From: JAVWMQ01 sp036637375
GTDB lineage: Bacteria; Bacillota; Clostridia; Peptostreptococcales; Anaerovoracaceae
DNA: 12,463 nt
Assembly: GCA_036637375.1 (NCBI GenBank)
Contig: JAVWMQ010000045.1
Coordinates: forward strand, 1-12,463
Reading direction: 5' to 3'
Shown: piece after piece, positions 1 through 6,840 of the stretch
How the letters are laid out: every line of letters starts with the position of its first letter
Numbering within the stretch: position 1 is the first letter of the stretch
Translations under genes and position numbers: made by a program
Notes under the pieces: model-generated
What the model saw: only the letters and a program-made list of their open reading frames with translations
What the model was told of the DNA's origin: nothing
The model's database searches: none

Positions 1-26
1 CATTTTATTTATATAAAGTGTAGCCT

Positions 27-55
27 TTTAAATGTGATAAGGACTATGATATAAT
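27..55 (+). promoter_or_regulatory. Candidate promoter for the amidohydrolase-BTAD-lrgAB unit
   Basis: A perfect TATAAT lies at 50-55, preceded by TG at 47-48, giving an extended -10 element. The best -35 match 17 bases upstream is the weak TTTAAA at 27-32. Transcription would begin near 62, leaving a leader of about 20 bases with AGGGGG at 71-76 six bases before the ATG. The extended -10 may compensate for the weak -35. Function is inferred from sequence only. Confidence 0.6.
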
Positions 56-82
56 TAAACGAAAGCAGCAAGGGGGTATTAA

Positions 83-1627
83 ATGAAAGTTATTATTAAA
101 AACGGAGTTTGCGAAACTATGGATAAGGGTGAAGTAAAGGACTTCATTATTATAGAGGACGGAATAATTACGAAAACTGGAAATAGTAAAGATTTGGCAA
201 ATTATATAGATGATGAAACAGAAATAATTGACGCTAGGGGCAAAACAGTTATGCCAGGGATTATTGACAATCACTTCCACCTTGTAGCATCGGCTATAAA
301 TAGTAGGAGTATAGACATTTCTGCGGCAAGAAGTATGGAGGAAGTTGGAAATCTAATTAGGAATAGATGTAATTCTATTGATAATGAATTTGTACTTGCA
401 GTAAATTTTGAGTGGCAAGCTGTAGGGCTAAAGGCATGTCCAAGTCGTAAAGAGATAGATAAACTTATTAATGATAAACCTGTTGTAATTATTTCTAGAG
501 ATAGCCATTTGATTTTGCTAAATAGTCGTGCAATGCTGTTTTTTAACACACCTTTTGCTCTTCCTGGAGCTATGGCTGATGAAAATGGAATGCCTACAGG
601 GGTTTTTCAAAAACAGGCAGGTGTGACTTTGTATTGTAATATAATGAAATCTTTTTCTGATAAATACTGCAATGAGGCGATTGAGGAGCTTATGAGCCAA
701 ATCCATCAAAATGGGATTACAACCATTGGTGCAATGGAAGGTGGGAATATGGGAGTTCCAAAAGAAGTAAACGAGGAGGCTGAGTTTGTATTCAAAAACA
801 AGGACGGATATCCACTAGGAATTGAACTTTTTTACCAGACTTACGATATAAATAAAATAAAAAAGATGAAGCTAAATAGAATTGGTGGTGCACTTTATAT
901 TGATGGAACAATTGGCTGTAGAAGTGCGGCAATGTCCTTTAATTATGCAGATGATGAGACTACCAAAGGCTTACATTTCATCGACAAAGATTTCTTGAAC
1001 AAGTTTGTACTTGAATGTTACAGGCAAAACATTCAAACTGCACTTGATGCTATTGGCGATGAGGCGATTAGATGGTGTATTGAGGCGCACGAATATGCTG
1101 CAAGTTTTGTTGGCAAAAGTCTTTGTAGACACAGAATTGAGCATTGCGAACTTGTAACACGAGAGCAGATGGCGAGAATTAATGACCTTGGACTTGTTTT
1201 GTCAATGCAGCCAACATATGAGTATTACTGGGGTGGCAAAGGCAAGATGTATGAGGAAAAGCTAGGAGAGTTTTACAAAACTACTAATCCATTTAGGGCA
1301 ATCTTGGATAGTGGTATCAAAGTTTGTGGTGGGTCAGATGTTACGGAAATGAATCCATTTATGGGCATGCACTATGCAGTAAACCCGCCAATTAAGGAAC
1401 ATGGAGTAGAAATTTATGAAGCAATGGAAATGTATACTTCAAACGGAGCATATGGACTATTTTTGGAAAACAAGGTGGGGATATTAAAGGAAGGAATGAA
1501 TGGCGATGTAATTATCTTGGATAGAAATTTGCGTGAGTGCGAGAAATCCGAGATAAAAGAAACTAAAGTTTTAGCAACCATTAAAGATGGTGAAATCGTC
1601 TATATAGATAAGGATTTACTATGCTAG
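83..1627 (+). CDS. YtcJ-type metal-dependent amidohydrolase (amidohydrolase family 3)
   Basis: A 514-residue cytoplasmic protein of the amidohydrolase superfamily, whose members hydrolyse amide or related bonds at a metal centre; the substrate cannot be told. The N-terminal beta-sandwich strand (about 1-55) leads into MPGIIDNHFHL, with the HxH metal pair at His64 and His66. Further marks are DGTIGCRSA (274-282), AIGDEA (323-328), RIEHCE (351-356, His354) and GGSDV (416-420, Asp419). A C-terminal segment (about 468-514) returns to the small beta-sandwich. By remembered family pattern the lysine expected four residues before DG is Ala270, and the histidine normally before AIGD is Asp322, so the metal site may be altered. 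The start has AGGGGG six bases upstream. Its stop overlaps the next gene by seven bases, so the two are probably co-translated. Family assignment is firm; activity is unknown. Confidence 0.88.
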   Translation: MKVIIKNGVCETMDKGEVKDFIIIEDGIITKTGNSKDLANYIDDETEIIDARGKTVMPGIIDNHFHLVASAINSRSIDISAARSMEEVGNLIRNRCNSIDNEFVLAVNFEWQAVGLKACPSRKEIDKLINDKPVVIISRDSHLILLNSRAMLFFNTPFALPGAMADENGMPTGVFQKQAGVTLYCNIMKSFSDKYCNEAIEELMSQIHQNGITTIGAMEGGNMGVPKEVNEEAEFVFKNKDGYPLGIELFYQTYDINKIKKMKLNRIGGALYIDGTIGCRSAAMSFNYADDETTKGLHFIDKDFLNKFVLECYRQNIQTALDAIGDEAIRWCIEAHEYAASFVGKSLCRHRIEHCELVTREQMARINDLGLVLSMQPTYEYYWGGKGKMYEEKLGEFYKTTNPFRAILDSGIKVCGGSDVTEMNPFMGMHYAVNPPIKEHGVEIYEAMEMYTSNGAYGLFLENKVGILKEGMNGDVIILDRNLRECEKSEIKETKVLATIKDGEIVYIDKDLLC

Positions 1628-2730
1628 AGATATTATTTTTGGGTAAAGTACAATTTAATAGAGATGGAGAGAACCTTAAAGGCGAAATCAATAATAAGGC
1701 AGCAGCAATTATAGCCTTGCTAATGGCATCGACAAAAAAAGAAATGAGTAGAGAAAAAATCATTTCATACTTGTGGCCAGATAGTACCATTGAGGCAGCA
1801 AAGTATAATTTGAGATACAACCTTTGGGTATTAAAAAAGCTAATTGGCAAAGACGAAAAAGGCAATGAACTTTTAGTTGTCACACGAGATCATTGTGCAA
1901 TTAACCAGGAATATGACTATTTTTGTGATGTTAGTGCATTAAATGAATTGGTGATCAATGAAAAGCAAAAATTAAGTGAGTTACAAAAAGGTCTTGAGCT
2001 GTTTGGGGGCGATTTCTTTGAAGGCTGCTACTTTAGCGGTTGCAGTGAATTTAACGAGCACATAATCTTTCAAAGAACTATCCTCGAAAAAAAGAAACTA
2101 GACTTAATCGGACTACTAGGCAAAATGAATTTTGCTATAAATAACATCAAAGAAACTATAGTTTTGATGGAAAAAAGTATGAGAATTGACCCGTATAATG
2201 AAGGCTGTGCAGCATTATTAATAGATGCGTATATAAAGGCGGGAGAAAAAGCAAAGGCAGTAAAGGTATACCATAACATAGTGGCAAACTTAAGTTGCGA
2301 CCTGTCCATAGGCCCATCGGATTTGCTCAAAGCAAAGCTGGCAGAAATAAACGAAATAGACGATAGTGAGATAAATGGACAGCAAATCAAAGGTCTAAGC
2401 GATAAACCTTACTTAAAGATTGAGTGCAGAGGAATACCCTCAGTTGAAGGATTCCTTATTGGGAGCATTTTGGGGGAACTGGAAGAAAGTATGGTACTTG
2501 AAATTGAGGACTTTGTTTCACCAGATGAAAAGAAAGAATTAGGCTATTTCCAGTGCAAGCTAGGTAAATGCCCAGGCAATACATCAATAGCAAGGCAGCT
2601 TCAACTATTTACAAAGTTATTAAATGGGATTTTGGAAGAGTTTGATTTGCATATTGATATAACCGACAAAAATGAAATAGATAACTTATCGAAGGTAGCC
2701 CTTAGTTTAATAAGTAACAATGCAGGGTAG
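1621..2730 (+). CDS. BTAD/SARP-like transcriptional regulator
   Basis: A 369-residue cytoplasmic DNA-binding regulator. Residues 1-95 resemble the OmpR/PhoB-type winged helix of SARP proteins: LWPD at 51-54, followed by a recognition-helix-like NLRYNLWVLKK (63-73). Residues about 100-245 match the all-helical bacterial transcriptional activator domain (BTAD), with GGDFFEG (129-135) and DPYNEG (190-195) preceding a TPR-like helix pair. Residues about 262-369 form a further region with no recognised family, containing the ECRGIPSVEG stretch (268-277). No ATPase or receiver domain is present, so it is not a full AfsR or a two-component regulator. The ATG overlaps the amidohydrolase stop, with AAGGA at 1610-1614 as binding site. 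It probably regulates its own unit, including the LrgA/LrgB pair downstream; that is inference. The input signal is unknown. Confidence 0.82.
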   Translation: MLEILFLGKVQFNRDGENLKGEINNKAAAIIALLMASTKKEMSREKIISYLWPDSTIEAAKYNLRYNLWVLKKLIGKDEKGNELLVVTRDHCAINQEYDYFCDVSALNELVINEKQKLSELQKGLELFGGDFFEGCYFSGCSEFNEHIIFQRTILEKKKLDLIGLLGKMNFAINNIKETIVLMEKSMRIDPYNEGCAALLIDAYIKAGEKAKAVKVYHNIVANLSCDLSIGPSDLLKAKLAEINEIDDSEINGQQIKGLSDKPYLKIECRGIPSVEGFLIGSILGELEESMVLEIEDFVSPDEKKELGYFQCKLGKCPGNTSIARQLQLFTKLLNGILEEFDLHIDITDKNEIDNLSKVALSLISNNAG

Positions 2731-2798
2731 AAGCTTTGTATGGACAAAAGCGATAAGTTTTGAATAGAAAGAAAACAAATAGATAAAAGGGGGAAAGG

Positions 2799-3173
2799 AT
2801 GAAAATAGTTAAACAATTTGGGATTATTTTGGCAATATCATTTTTGGCAGAATTAATAAAATCCTTTGTAGATCTGCCCATACCTGCTAGTATTTATGGG
2901 CTTGTTATTATGCTCTTGGCACTTAAATTCAGAGTTATCAAACTAGGCAATGTTAAAGATGTTGGGAATTTTTTGATTGAAATAATGCCAGTGATGTTCA
3001 TACCAGCAGCAGTAGGATTAATGGCTTCGTGGTCATTAATAAGGCATATATGGTTTCCTGTCATAGTGGTTACATTGTTAACAACAATTATCGTTATGGT
3101 GGCTACAGGAATTGTAACGCAAGCAATATTAAATGTTGGAAAGGAGAAGAACAATGAAAGAAATATTAGCTAA
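2799..3173 (+). CDS. lrgA: CidA/LrgA family membrane protein
   Basis: A 124-residue integral membrane protein with about four hydrophobic segments (roughly 5-22, 28-46, 60-80, 86-112). The LPIPASIYGL stretch (26-35) and MPVMFIPAAVGLM (63-75) are the two hallmark motifs of the CidA/LrgA family. Family members were first described as holin-like modulators of murein hydrolase activity; in some Firmicutes the paired LrgA/LrgB or PftA/PftB proteins import pyruvate. AGGGGG at 2788-2793 supports the start. The gene follows the BTAD regulator after 68 bases in which no convincing promoter or terminator is seen, and overlaps lrgB by 20 bases. The partner gene right after it makes the assignment strong; whether it works as a transporter or holin-like protein cannot be told. 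Confidence 0.9.
   Translation: MKIVKQFGIILAISFLAELIKSFVDLPIPASIYGLVIMLLALKFRVIKLGNVKDVGNFLIEIMPVMFIPAAVGLMASWSLIRHIWFPVIVVTLLTTIIVMVATGIVTQAILNVGKEKNNERNIS
3141..3146 (+). promoter_or_regulatory. Ribosome binding site fixing the lrgB start
   Basis: AAGGAG at 3141-3146 sits inside the end of lrgA and seven bases before ATG 3154. It favours 3154 over the in-frame upstream ATG at 3133, which has no comparable site. Confidence 0.8.
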
Positions 3174-3846
3174 TTCAGTGTTCTTTGGAGCATTTGTAAG
3201 CTTGGCAGGATATCAGCTTGGAATTATCTTAAAGAAAAAATATGGCTGGGCGATTTTGAATCCTTTATTAGTGGCGGTGGTAATGGTCATAGGGCTTTTG
3301 GTTGTAATTGGAATTGATTATGAGACTTACAACAATAGCGCAAAATATTTAAGCTATTTTTTGACACCGGCAACTGTATGTTTGGCAATTCCACTTTATC
3401 AGCAGTTAGAACTTTTGAAAAGTAACTGGGTAGCAATTATGGTAGGGCTTATTGCAGGCGCAATTGCAAGTTTGGGAAGTGTACTTGGGCTAGCTGTGTT
3501 ATTTCAATTTAGCCACGCAGAATATGTAACCTTCCTGCCAAAATCAATTACAACAGCAATAGCCATTGGAATCACAGAGGAACTAGGAGGAATGGTTACA
3601 ATTGCAGTAGCATCAATAATAATTACAGGGATTTTTGGCAATATTGTTGCCGAAGGAGTTTGTAAATTATTTAGAATTAAGCATCCAATAGCAAAAGGTC
3701 TAGCAATTGGAGCATCATCTCACGCAGTAGGAACTGCAAAAGCACTAGAAATGGGAGAAATTGAAGGAGCTATGAGCTCTCTTGCAATTGCAGTGACAGG
3801 ATTAATTACTGTAGTTGGCGCATCAGTCTTTGCAACGTTTTATTAG
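3154..3846 (+). CDS. lrgB: LrgB/CidB family membrane protein
   Basis: A 230-residue polytopic membrane protein, the usual partner of LrgA. It shows the family signatures LPKSITTAIA (128-137) with EELGG (142-146), then GASSHAVGTAKALE (186-199) and EGAMSSLA (204-211). Hydrophobic segments cover most of the chain, and the length matches the usual 225-235 residues. I start it at 3154; a longer reading from 3133 would add only a charged MLERRRT tag. Translation is probably coupled to lrgA through the 20-base overlap. With LrgA it would form the membrane unit linked in other Firmicutes to autolysis control and to pyruvate uptake. The usual LytS/LytR regulators are absent from this window; a BTAD-type regulator stands upstream instead. 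Confidence 0.92.
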   Translation: MKEILANSVFFGAFVSLAGYQLGIILKKKYGWAILNPLLVAVVMVIGLLVVIGIDYETYNNSAKYLSYFLTPATVCLAIPLYQQLELLKSNWVAIMVGLIAGAIASLGSVLGLAVLFQFSHAEYVTFLPKSITTAIAIGITEELGGMVTIAVASIIITGIFGNIVAEGVCKLFRIKHPIAKGLAIGASSHAVGTAKALEMGEIEGAMSSLAIAVTGLITVVGASVFATFY

Positions 3847-3860
3847 AGGGGGTATGGAAT

Positions 3861-4430
3861 ATGATTATTACAATTGGCAGAGCCTTTGGCAGCGGAGGAC
3901 ACGAAATAGGCAAACGCCTTGCAGAGGATCTTGGATTAGAATTTTTTGATAAAGTACGCTTAATGCAGATTGCAAAGGATAGGGGAGAAGTTGATTCTAG
4001 CGAAGGGTTTTATAGCGAAAAACCTTTAAATAGCTTGCTTTGTGCTGTATCAGCTAGTTCTTGTTGCGACAAAAAGAAAAACAAAGCATTTAAAATGTTA
4101 GAAAGCATTGGAAACAAAGGAAACTGTGTGATAATTGGTAGATGCAGCAATGTTATTTTGAGGGGCAACAAAGAGGCAGTTCATATCTTTATTACAGGAG
4201 ATGAAGAAAAGCGAATTAAGAGAATAGAAGAAGAATATATACTAAAAGATAAAGATGCAAAAAGATTTATGGAAGAAACTGACGAAAAACGTAGGGATTT
4301 TCATGAGCATTATACTGATGAACAGTGGGGGCATGGACAAAACTATAACCTTACTATAGATAGCCTATCAATTGGCATAGAAAACACAGTCGAGCTAATT
4401 AAAAACTACATCAAAATGCGTAAAATATAA
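3861..4430 (+). CDS. Cytidylate kinase-like family protein
   Basis: A 189-residue cytoplasmic P-loop protein of the cytidylate-kinase-like group. The start MIITIGRAFGSGGHEIGKRLA places a GSGG-type phosphate-binding loop at about 6-17. IIGRCSNVIL (91-100) matches the second conserved strand, and a Lys/Arg/Glu-rich stretch from 116 to 148 fits the lid and the helix carrying arginines. Family members are presumed nucleoside monophosphate kinases, but substrates are mostly untested, and this is not the housekeeping cmk. AGAGGGGG at 3845-3852 overlaps the lrgB stop region; the gap to lrgB is 14 bases, so it is probably translated from the same message. A link between this kinase and LrgA/LrgB is suggested by position only. 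Confidence 0.82.
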   Translation: MIITIGRAFGSGGHEIGKRLAEDLGLEFFDKVRLMQIAKDRGEVDSSEGFYSEKPLNSLLCAVSASSCCDKKKNKAFKMLESIGNKGNCVIIGRCSNVILRGNKEAVHIFITGDEEKRIKRIEEEYILKDKDAKRFMEETDEKRRDFHEHYTDEQWGHGQNYNLTIDSLSIGIENTVELIKNYIKMRKI

Positions 4431-4433
4431 AGG

Positions 4434-4464
4434 GTATGCCCTTATGCAAAGATTATAAGCATAC
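4434..4464 (+). repeat. Imperfect inverted repeat between two transcription units
   Basis: GTATGC (4434-4439) pairs with GCATAC (4459-4464), and TTAT (4442-4445) with ATAA (4455-4458), leaving a two-base bulge and a nine-base loop. It starts four bases after the stop of the kinase-like gene. No T-run follows, so it is not a typical intrinsic terminator. It could stabilise the 3' end of the upstream message or bind a protein near the next promoter. Confidence 0.4.
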
Positions 4465-4475
4465 TGTCACAACCG

Positions 4476-4504
4476 TTGTAATAACTTGGGGCAATGTATA
4501 TAAT
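4476..4504 (+). promoter_or_regulatory. Promoter of the CPBP protease-pyk-glycosyltransferase unit
   Basis: TTGTAA (4476-4481) and a perfect TATAAT (4499-4504) are separated by 17 bases, an ideal housekeeping-sigma layout. Transcription would start near 4511. The in-frame ATG at 4494 therefore falls inside the promoter, which shows that the protease starts at 4527. Confidence 0.75.
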
Positions 4505-4516
4505 TAAGCTAAAAAC

Positions 4517-4521
4517 GGAGG
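4517..4521 (+). promoter_or_regulatory. Ribosome binding site fixing the CPBP protease start
   Basis: GGAGG at 4517-4521 lies five bases before ATG 4527. The upstream ATG at 4494 lacks such a site and precedes the predicted transcription start. Confidence 0.8.
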
Positions 4522-4526
4522 AAAAT

Positions 4527-5378
4527 ATGAAAGAGGGAATAGTTAATAGAATAACCATAGGGTTATTTGTAGGTAGTATGGCAGTTTTGGGTATAACGTG
4601 GAGCCTAAATAAGGTGGTTGCTCAGCAATATACAATGTATTTAAATGTACTATTAATGTTTTTGATACTACCAATAGCATGGCTTGTTATAAAAAAGATA
4701 CCTGCAACAAATATAGAAACTCACAAAATATCCATATCGGAAATGGTTTGCTGGTTCATAATTTGTATGATGGGGTTAATGGCATTTAACCTTTTGGGGC
4801 ATGGGGTGTCAGTAGGAGTAAGTAAACTCTTTGGACATTCAAAGCCACCAAGTGTAGTAGCAAGCTTCGTAAATGAAATTCCAATATGGTTTAACCTGTT
4901 GGCAGTTGTAATTATTGGACCAATTGTAGAAGAACTATTGTTTAGAAAAATAATACTAAAAAGGCTTCTGCCATACGGCAAAAAAGCAGCCATAATTGTT
5001 TCAGCTATTTTGTTTGGGATTTATCATATGAATCTTGAACAACTGTTTTATACAACGTTTATGGGACTTGTATTAGGCGTTATAATGGTCAAAACAGGTC
5101 ATATTATTTATCCAATTATAATTCACATGATCGCAAATTTTTGGGGCGGAACAATGCCTATGATATTTGCAGACAAACTTACAATCCTAGGGTTTTGCAA
5201 CTTGATGTTCTTGGTCGTAGGCTTGATTATAGTTATTTTTAAAGGCAAATCATTAGTGAAATCCAAAAATGATATTTACCATACATTGAAATTAACACCA
5301 AAAAAATTGTTTGTAAACTGGGGAATGTTATTCTTTTTTGGGTACTGGTTAGTTTCAAACTACAGACTTTATAAATAA
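4527..5378 (+). CDS. CPBP family intramembrane glutamic endopeptidase (CAAX/Abi type)
   Basis: A 283-residue membrane protein with about seven to eight hydrophobic segments. The CPBP core is clear: EELLFR at 135-140 (the EExxxR motif), FGIYHMN at 163-169 (His167) and IIHMIANF at 198-205 (His200, Asn204), the residues thought to form the active site in Rce1-like proteases. A hydrophobic segment near the C-terminus (about 263-277) follows a Lys-rich loop. Bacterial members take part in peptide or bacteriocin maturation, immunity and surface-protein control, but no peptide substrate or transporter gene is seen here. The start at 4527 rests on GGAGG and on the promoter overlapping the longer reading. 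Pyruvate kinase follows after 28 bases with no terminator, so the two are probably co-transcribed. Confidence 0.88.
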   Translation: MKEGIVNRITIGLFVGSMAVLGITWSLNKVVAQQYTMYLNVLLMFLILPIAWLVIKKIPATNIETHKISISEMVCWFIICMMGLMAFNLLGHGVSVGVSKLFGHSKPPSVVASFVNEIPIWFNLLAVVIIGPIVEELLFRKIILKRLLPYGKKAAIIVSAILFGIYHMNLEQLFYTTFMGLVLGVIMVKTGHIIYPIIIHMIANFWGGTMPMIFADKLTILGFCNLMFLVVGLIIVIFKGKSLVKSKNDIYHTLKLTPKKLFVNWGMLFFFGYWLVSNYRLYK

Positions 5379-5406
5379 TCAAATTGTAAATGAATAGGAG
5401 TTAATT

Positions 5407-6825
5407 ATGAGAAAAACAAAGGTAATATGCACACTTGGTCCATCTAGTAGCGATGAAAAAGTTATGAAGCAAATGATTTTGGCAGGTATGAACGTAGCTC
5501 GACTTAATTTTTCTCATAACAATCACCAGGGACACAAGGAAACCATTGAAAAATATAGAAAAGTCAGGGATGAGTTAGGCTATAGTGGAGCTGTTCTCCT
5601 TGACACCAAAGGACCAGAGGTTAGGCTGGGGGATTTTGTAAATGGCAGCGTGATGCTCAAAAAAGGGCAGAAATTTACACTTACGAGTGAAGAGGTTATG
5701 GGAGATGAAAAGCGAGCATCAATAACCTACAAGAAACTTTCAGACCTTGTCAAAAAAGATATGCGAATCCTCATAGACGATGGACGAGTTTCCCTGGTAG
5801 TTGAGGAAGTAACTAAAAAAGATGTAATATGCAAGGTGAAAAATCCAGGCAAAATAAGCAATCACAAAGGAGTTAACATTCCAAATACTCACCTAGATGT
5901 GCCATATTTAAGCAAAGTAGATAAAGAGGACTTGCTCTTTGGGATACAAAATGACGTAGACTATGTAGCAGCATCATTTGTCAGGAGTAAAGAAGATGTA
6001 AAAGCCGTAAGAAATTTTTTGAATAAAAATGGTGGCAAATATATTAAAGTAATTTCCAAAATAGAAAATATGGAAGGTATTACTAACTTTGGAGAAATAC
6101 TAAAAGAATCTGATGGGATAATGGTAGCGAGAGGCGATATGGGCGTTGAAGTAGACTTCCCAAGACTGCCAGGCTATCAAAAAGATTTCATCAAGCAATG
6201 TAATAGAGAAGGCAAAATAGTTATTACAGCAACCCAAATGCTAGAATCAATGACTCATAGCCCAAACCCAACACGAGCAGAAATTAGCGATGTAGCTAAT
6301 GCAGTTTTTGATGGGACATCAGCAGTAATGCTATCAGGAGAAAGTGCAATGGGTGATTATCCATTGAGAACTGTAAAAACCATGGTCAAAATAATTAAGC
6401 AAGCAGAAAAAGATGCCCTATTAGCAGATTTATACGAAAAAATCGACTATAAAGCAGAAGCTGAAGATCCAGCAAATGCAATAGGCCACGCCGCATGTAC
6501 AATTGCAGCAGACTTAAACCTACCAGGGATAATAGCGGCAACAACATCAGGACATACAGCACTAAGAGTGTCAAAATATAGACCAAAACAAACAATTATA
6601 GCAGCTACCCACATCAAAAAAGTCTTTCACCAAATGTCACTAGTTTGGGGCGTTAGACCAGTAAAAGTAGCATACTCCGAAAACATAGAGGAGTTCTTGA
6701 AAGAAGCAAAAGAATTTGCAAAAAACACAAAATTAGTGAGAAAAGGAGATATGATCGTTGTGACAGCAGGTGTGCCAGTTGCAATGGAAGGGAACACAAA
6801 TCTAATTAAAATTGAAACGATTTAG
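5407..6825 (+). CDS. pyk: Pyruvate kinase
   Basis: This 472-residue enzyme turns phosphoenolpyruvate and ADP into pyruvate and ATP in the last step of glycolysis. The start KTKVICTLGPSS and NVARLNFSHN (29-38) carry the nucleotide and substrate residues. LDTKGPEVR (65-73) begins the B domain (about 72-168). ISKIEN (216-221) has catalytic Lys218, and MVARGDMGVE (239-248) has the metal ligands. ATQMLESM and the PTRAEISDVANAV stretch (275-300) complete the active site; the C-terminal effector domain runs from about 345. Glu71 in TKGPE is the type linked to K+ dependence (Lys in K+-independent forms). The length equals the E. coli type; the extra PEP-utiliser-like domain of Bacillus enzymes is absent. 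ATAGGAG at 5394-5400 supports the start. A glycosyltransferase-like gene follows closely. Confidence 0.97.
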   Translation: MRKTKVICTLGPSSSDEKVMKQMILAGMNVARLNFSHNNHQGHKETIEKYRKVRDELGYSGAVLLDTKGPEVRLGDFVNGSVMLKKGQKFTLTSEEVMGDEKRASITYKKLSDLVKKDMRILIDDGRVSLVVEEVTKKDVICKVKNPGKISNHKGVNIPNTHLDVPYLSKVDKEDLLFGIQNDVDYVAASFVRSKEDVKAVRNFLNKNGGKYIKVISKIENMEGITNFGEILKESDGIMVARGDMGVEVDFPRLPGYQKDFIKQCNREGKIVITATQMLESMTHSPNPTRAEISDVANAVFDGTSAVMLSGESAMGDYPLRTVKTMVKIIKQAEKDALLADLYEKIDYKAEAEDPANAIGHAACTIAADLNLPGIIAATTSGHTALRVSKYRPKQTIIAATHIKKVFHQMSLVWGVRPVKVAYSENIEEFLKEAKEFAKNTKLVRKGDMIVVTAGVPVAMEGNTNLIKIETI

Positions 6826-6831
6826 AAGGAG
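6824..6831 (+). promoter_or_regulatory. Ribosome binding site fixing the glycosyltransferase-like gene start
   Basis: AGAAGGAG at 6824-6831 overlaps the pyk stop codon. It leaves no space to ATG 6832 but nine bases to ATG 6841, so 6841 is the better start. Confidence 0.75.
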
Positions 6832-6840
6832 ATGAGCCCG

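Noticed and set aside
44..280. Minus-strand open frame at the start of the window
   Set aside because: It lies opposite the amidohydrolase start and promoter, has no family resemblance, and is a shadow of plus-strand coding. The other minus-strand frames (for example 271-549, 2070-2390, 6395-6595, 8944-9171) are rejected for the same reason.
3133..3153. Longer lrgB start at ATG 3133
   Set aside because: No ribosome binding site precedes it, while AAGGAG is ideally spaced for ATG 3154, and the LrgB family normally begins near there.
4434..4464. Inverted repeat as a rho-independent terminator
   Set aside because: The stem has a bulge and no T-run follows, so it is listed only as a repeat.
4494..4526. 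Longer CPBP protease start at ATG 4494
   Set aside because: This ATG lies inside the predicted promoter, upstream of the expected transcript start; GGAGG favours 4527.
6670..6825. Pyruvate kinase as C-terminally truncated
   Set aside because: It lacks the extra domain of Bacillus enzymes, but its 472 residues match the common shorter type and the last strand looks complete.
6832..6840. Glycosyltransferase-like gene start at ATG 6832
   Set aside because: The binding site directly abuts this ATG with no spacing; ATG 6841 has nine bases and is preferred.
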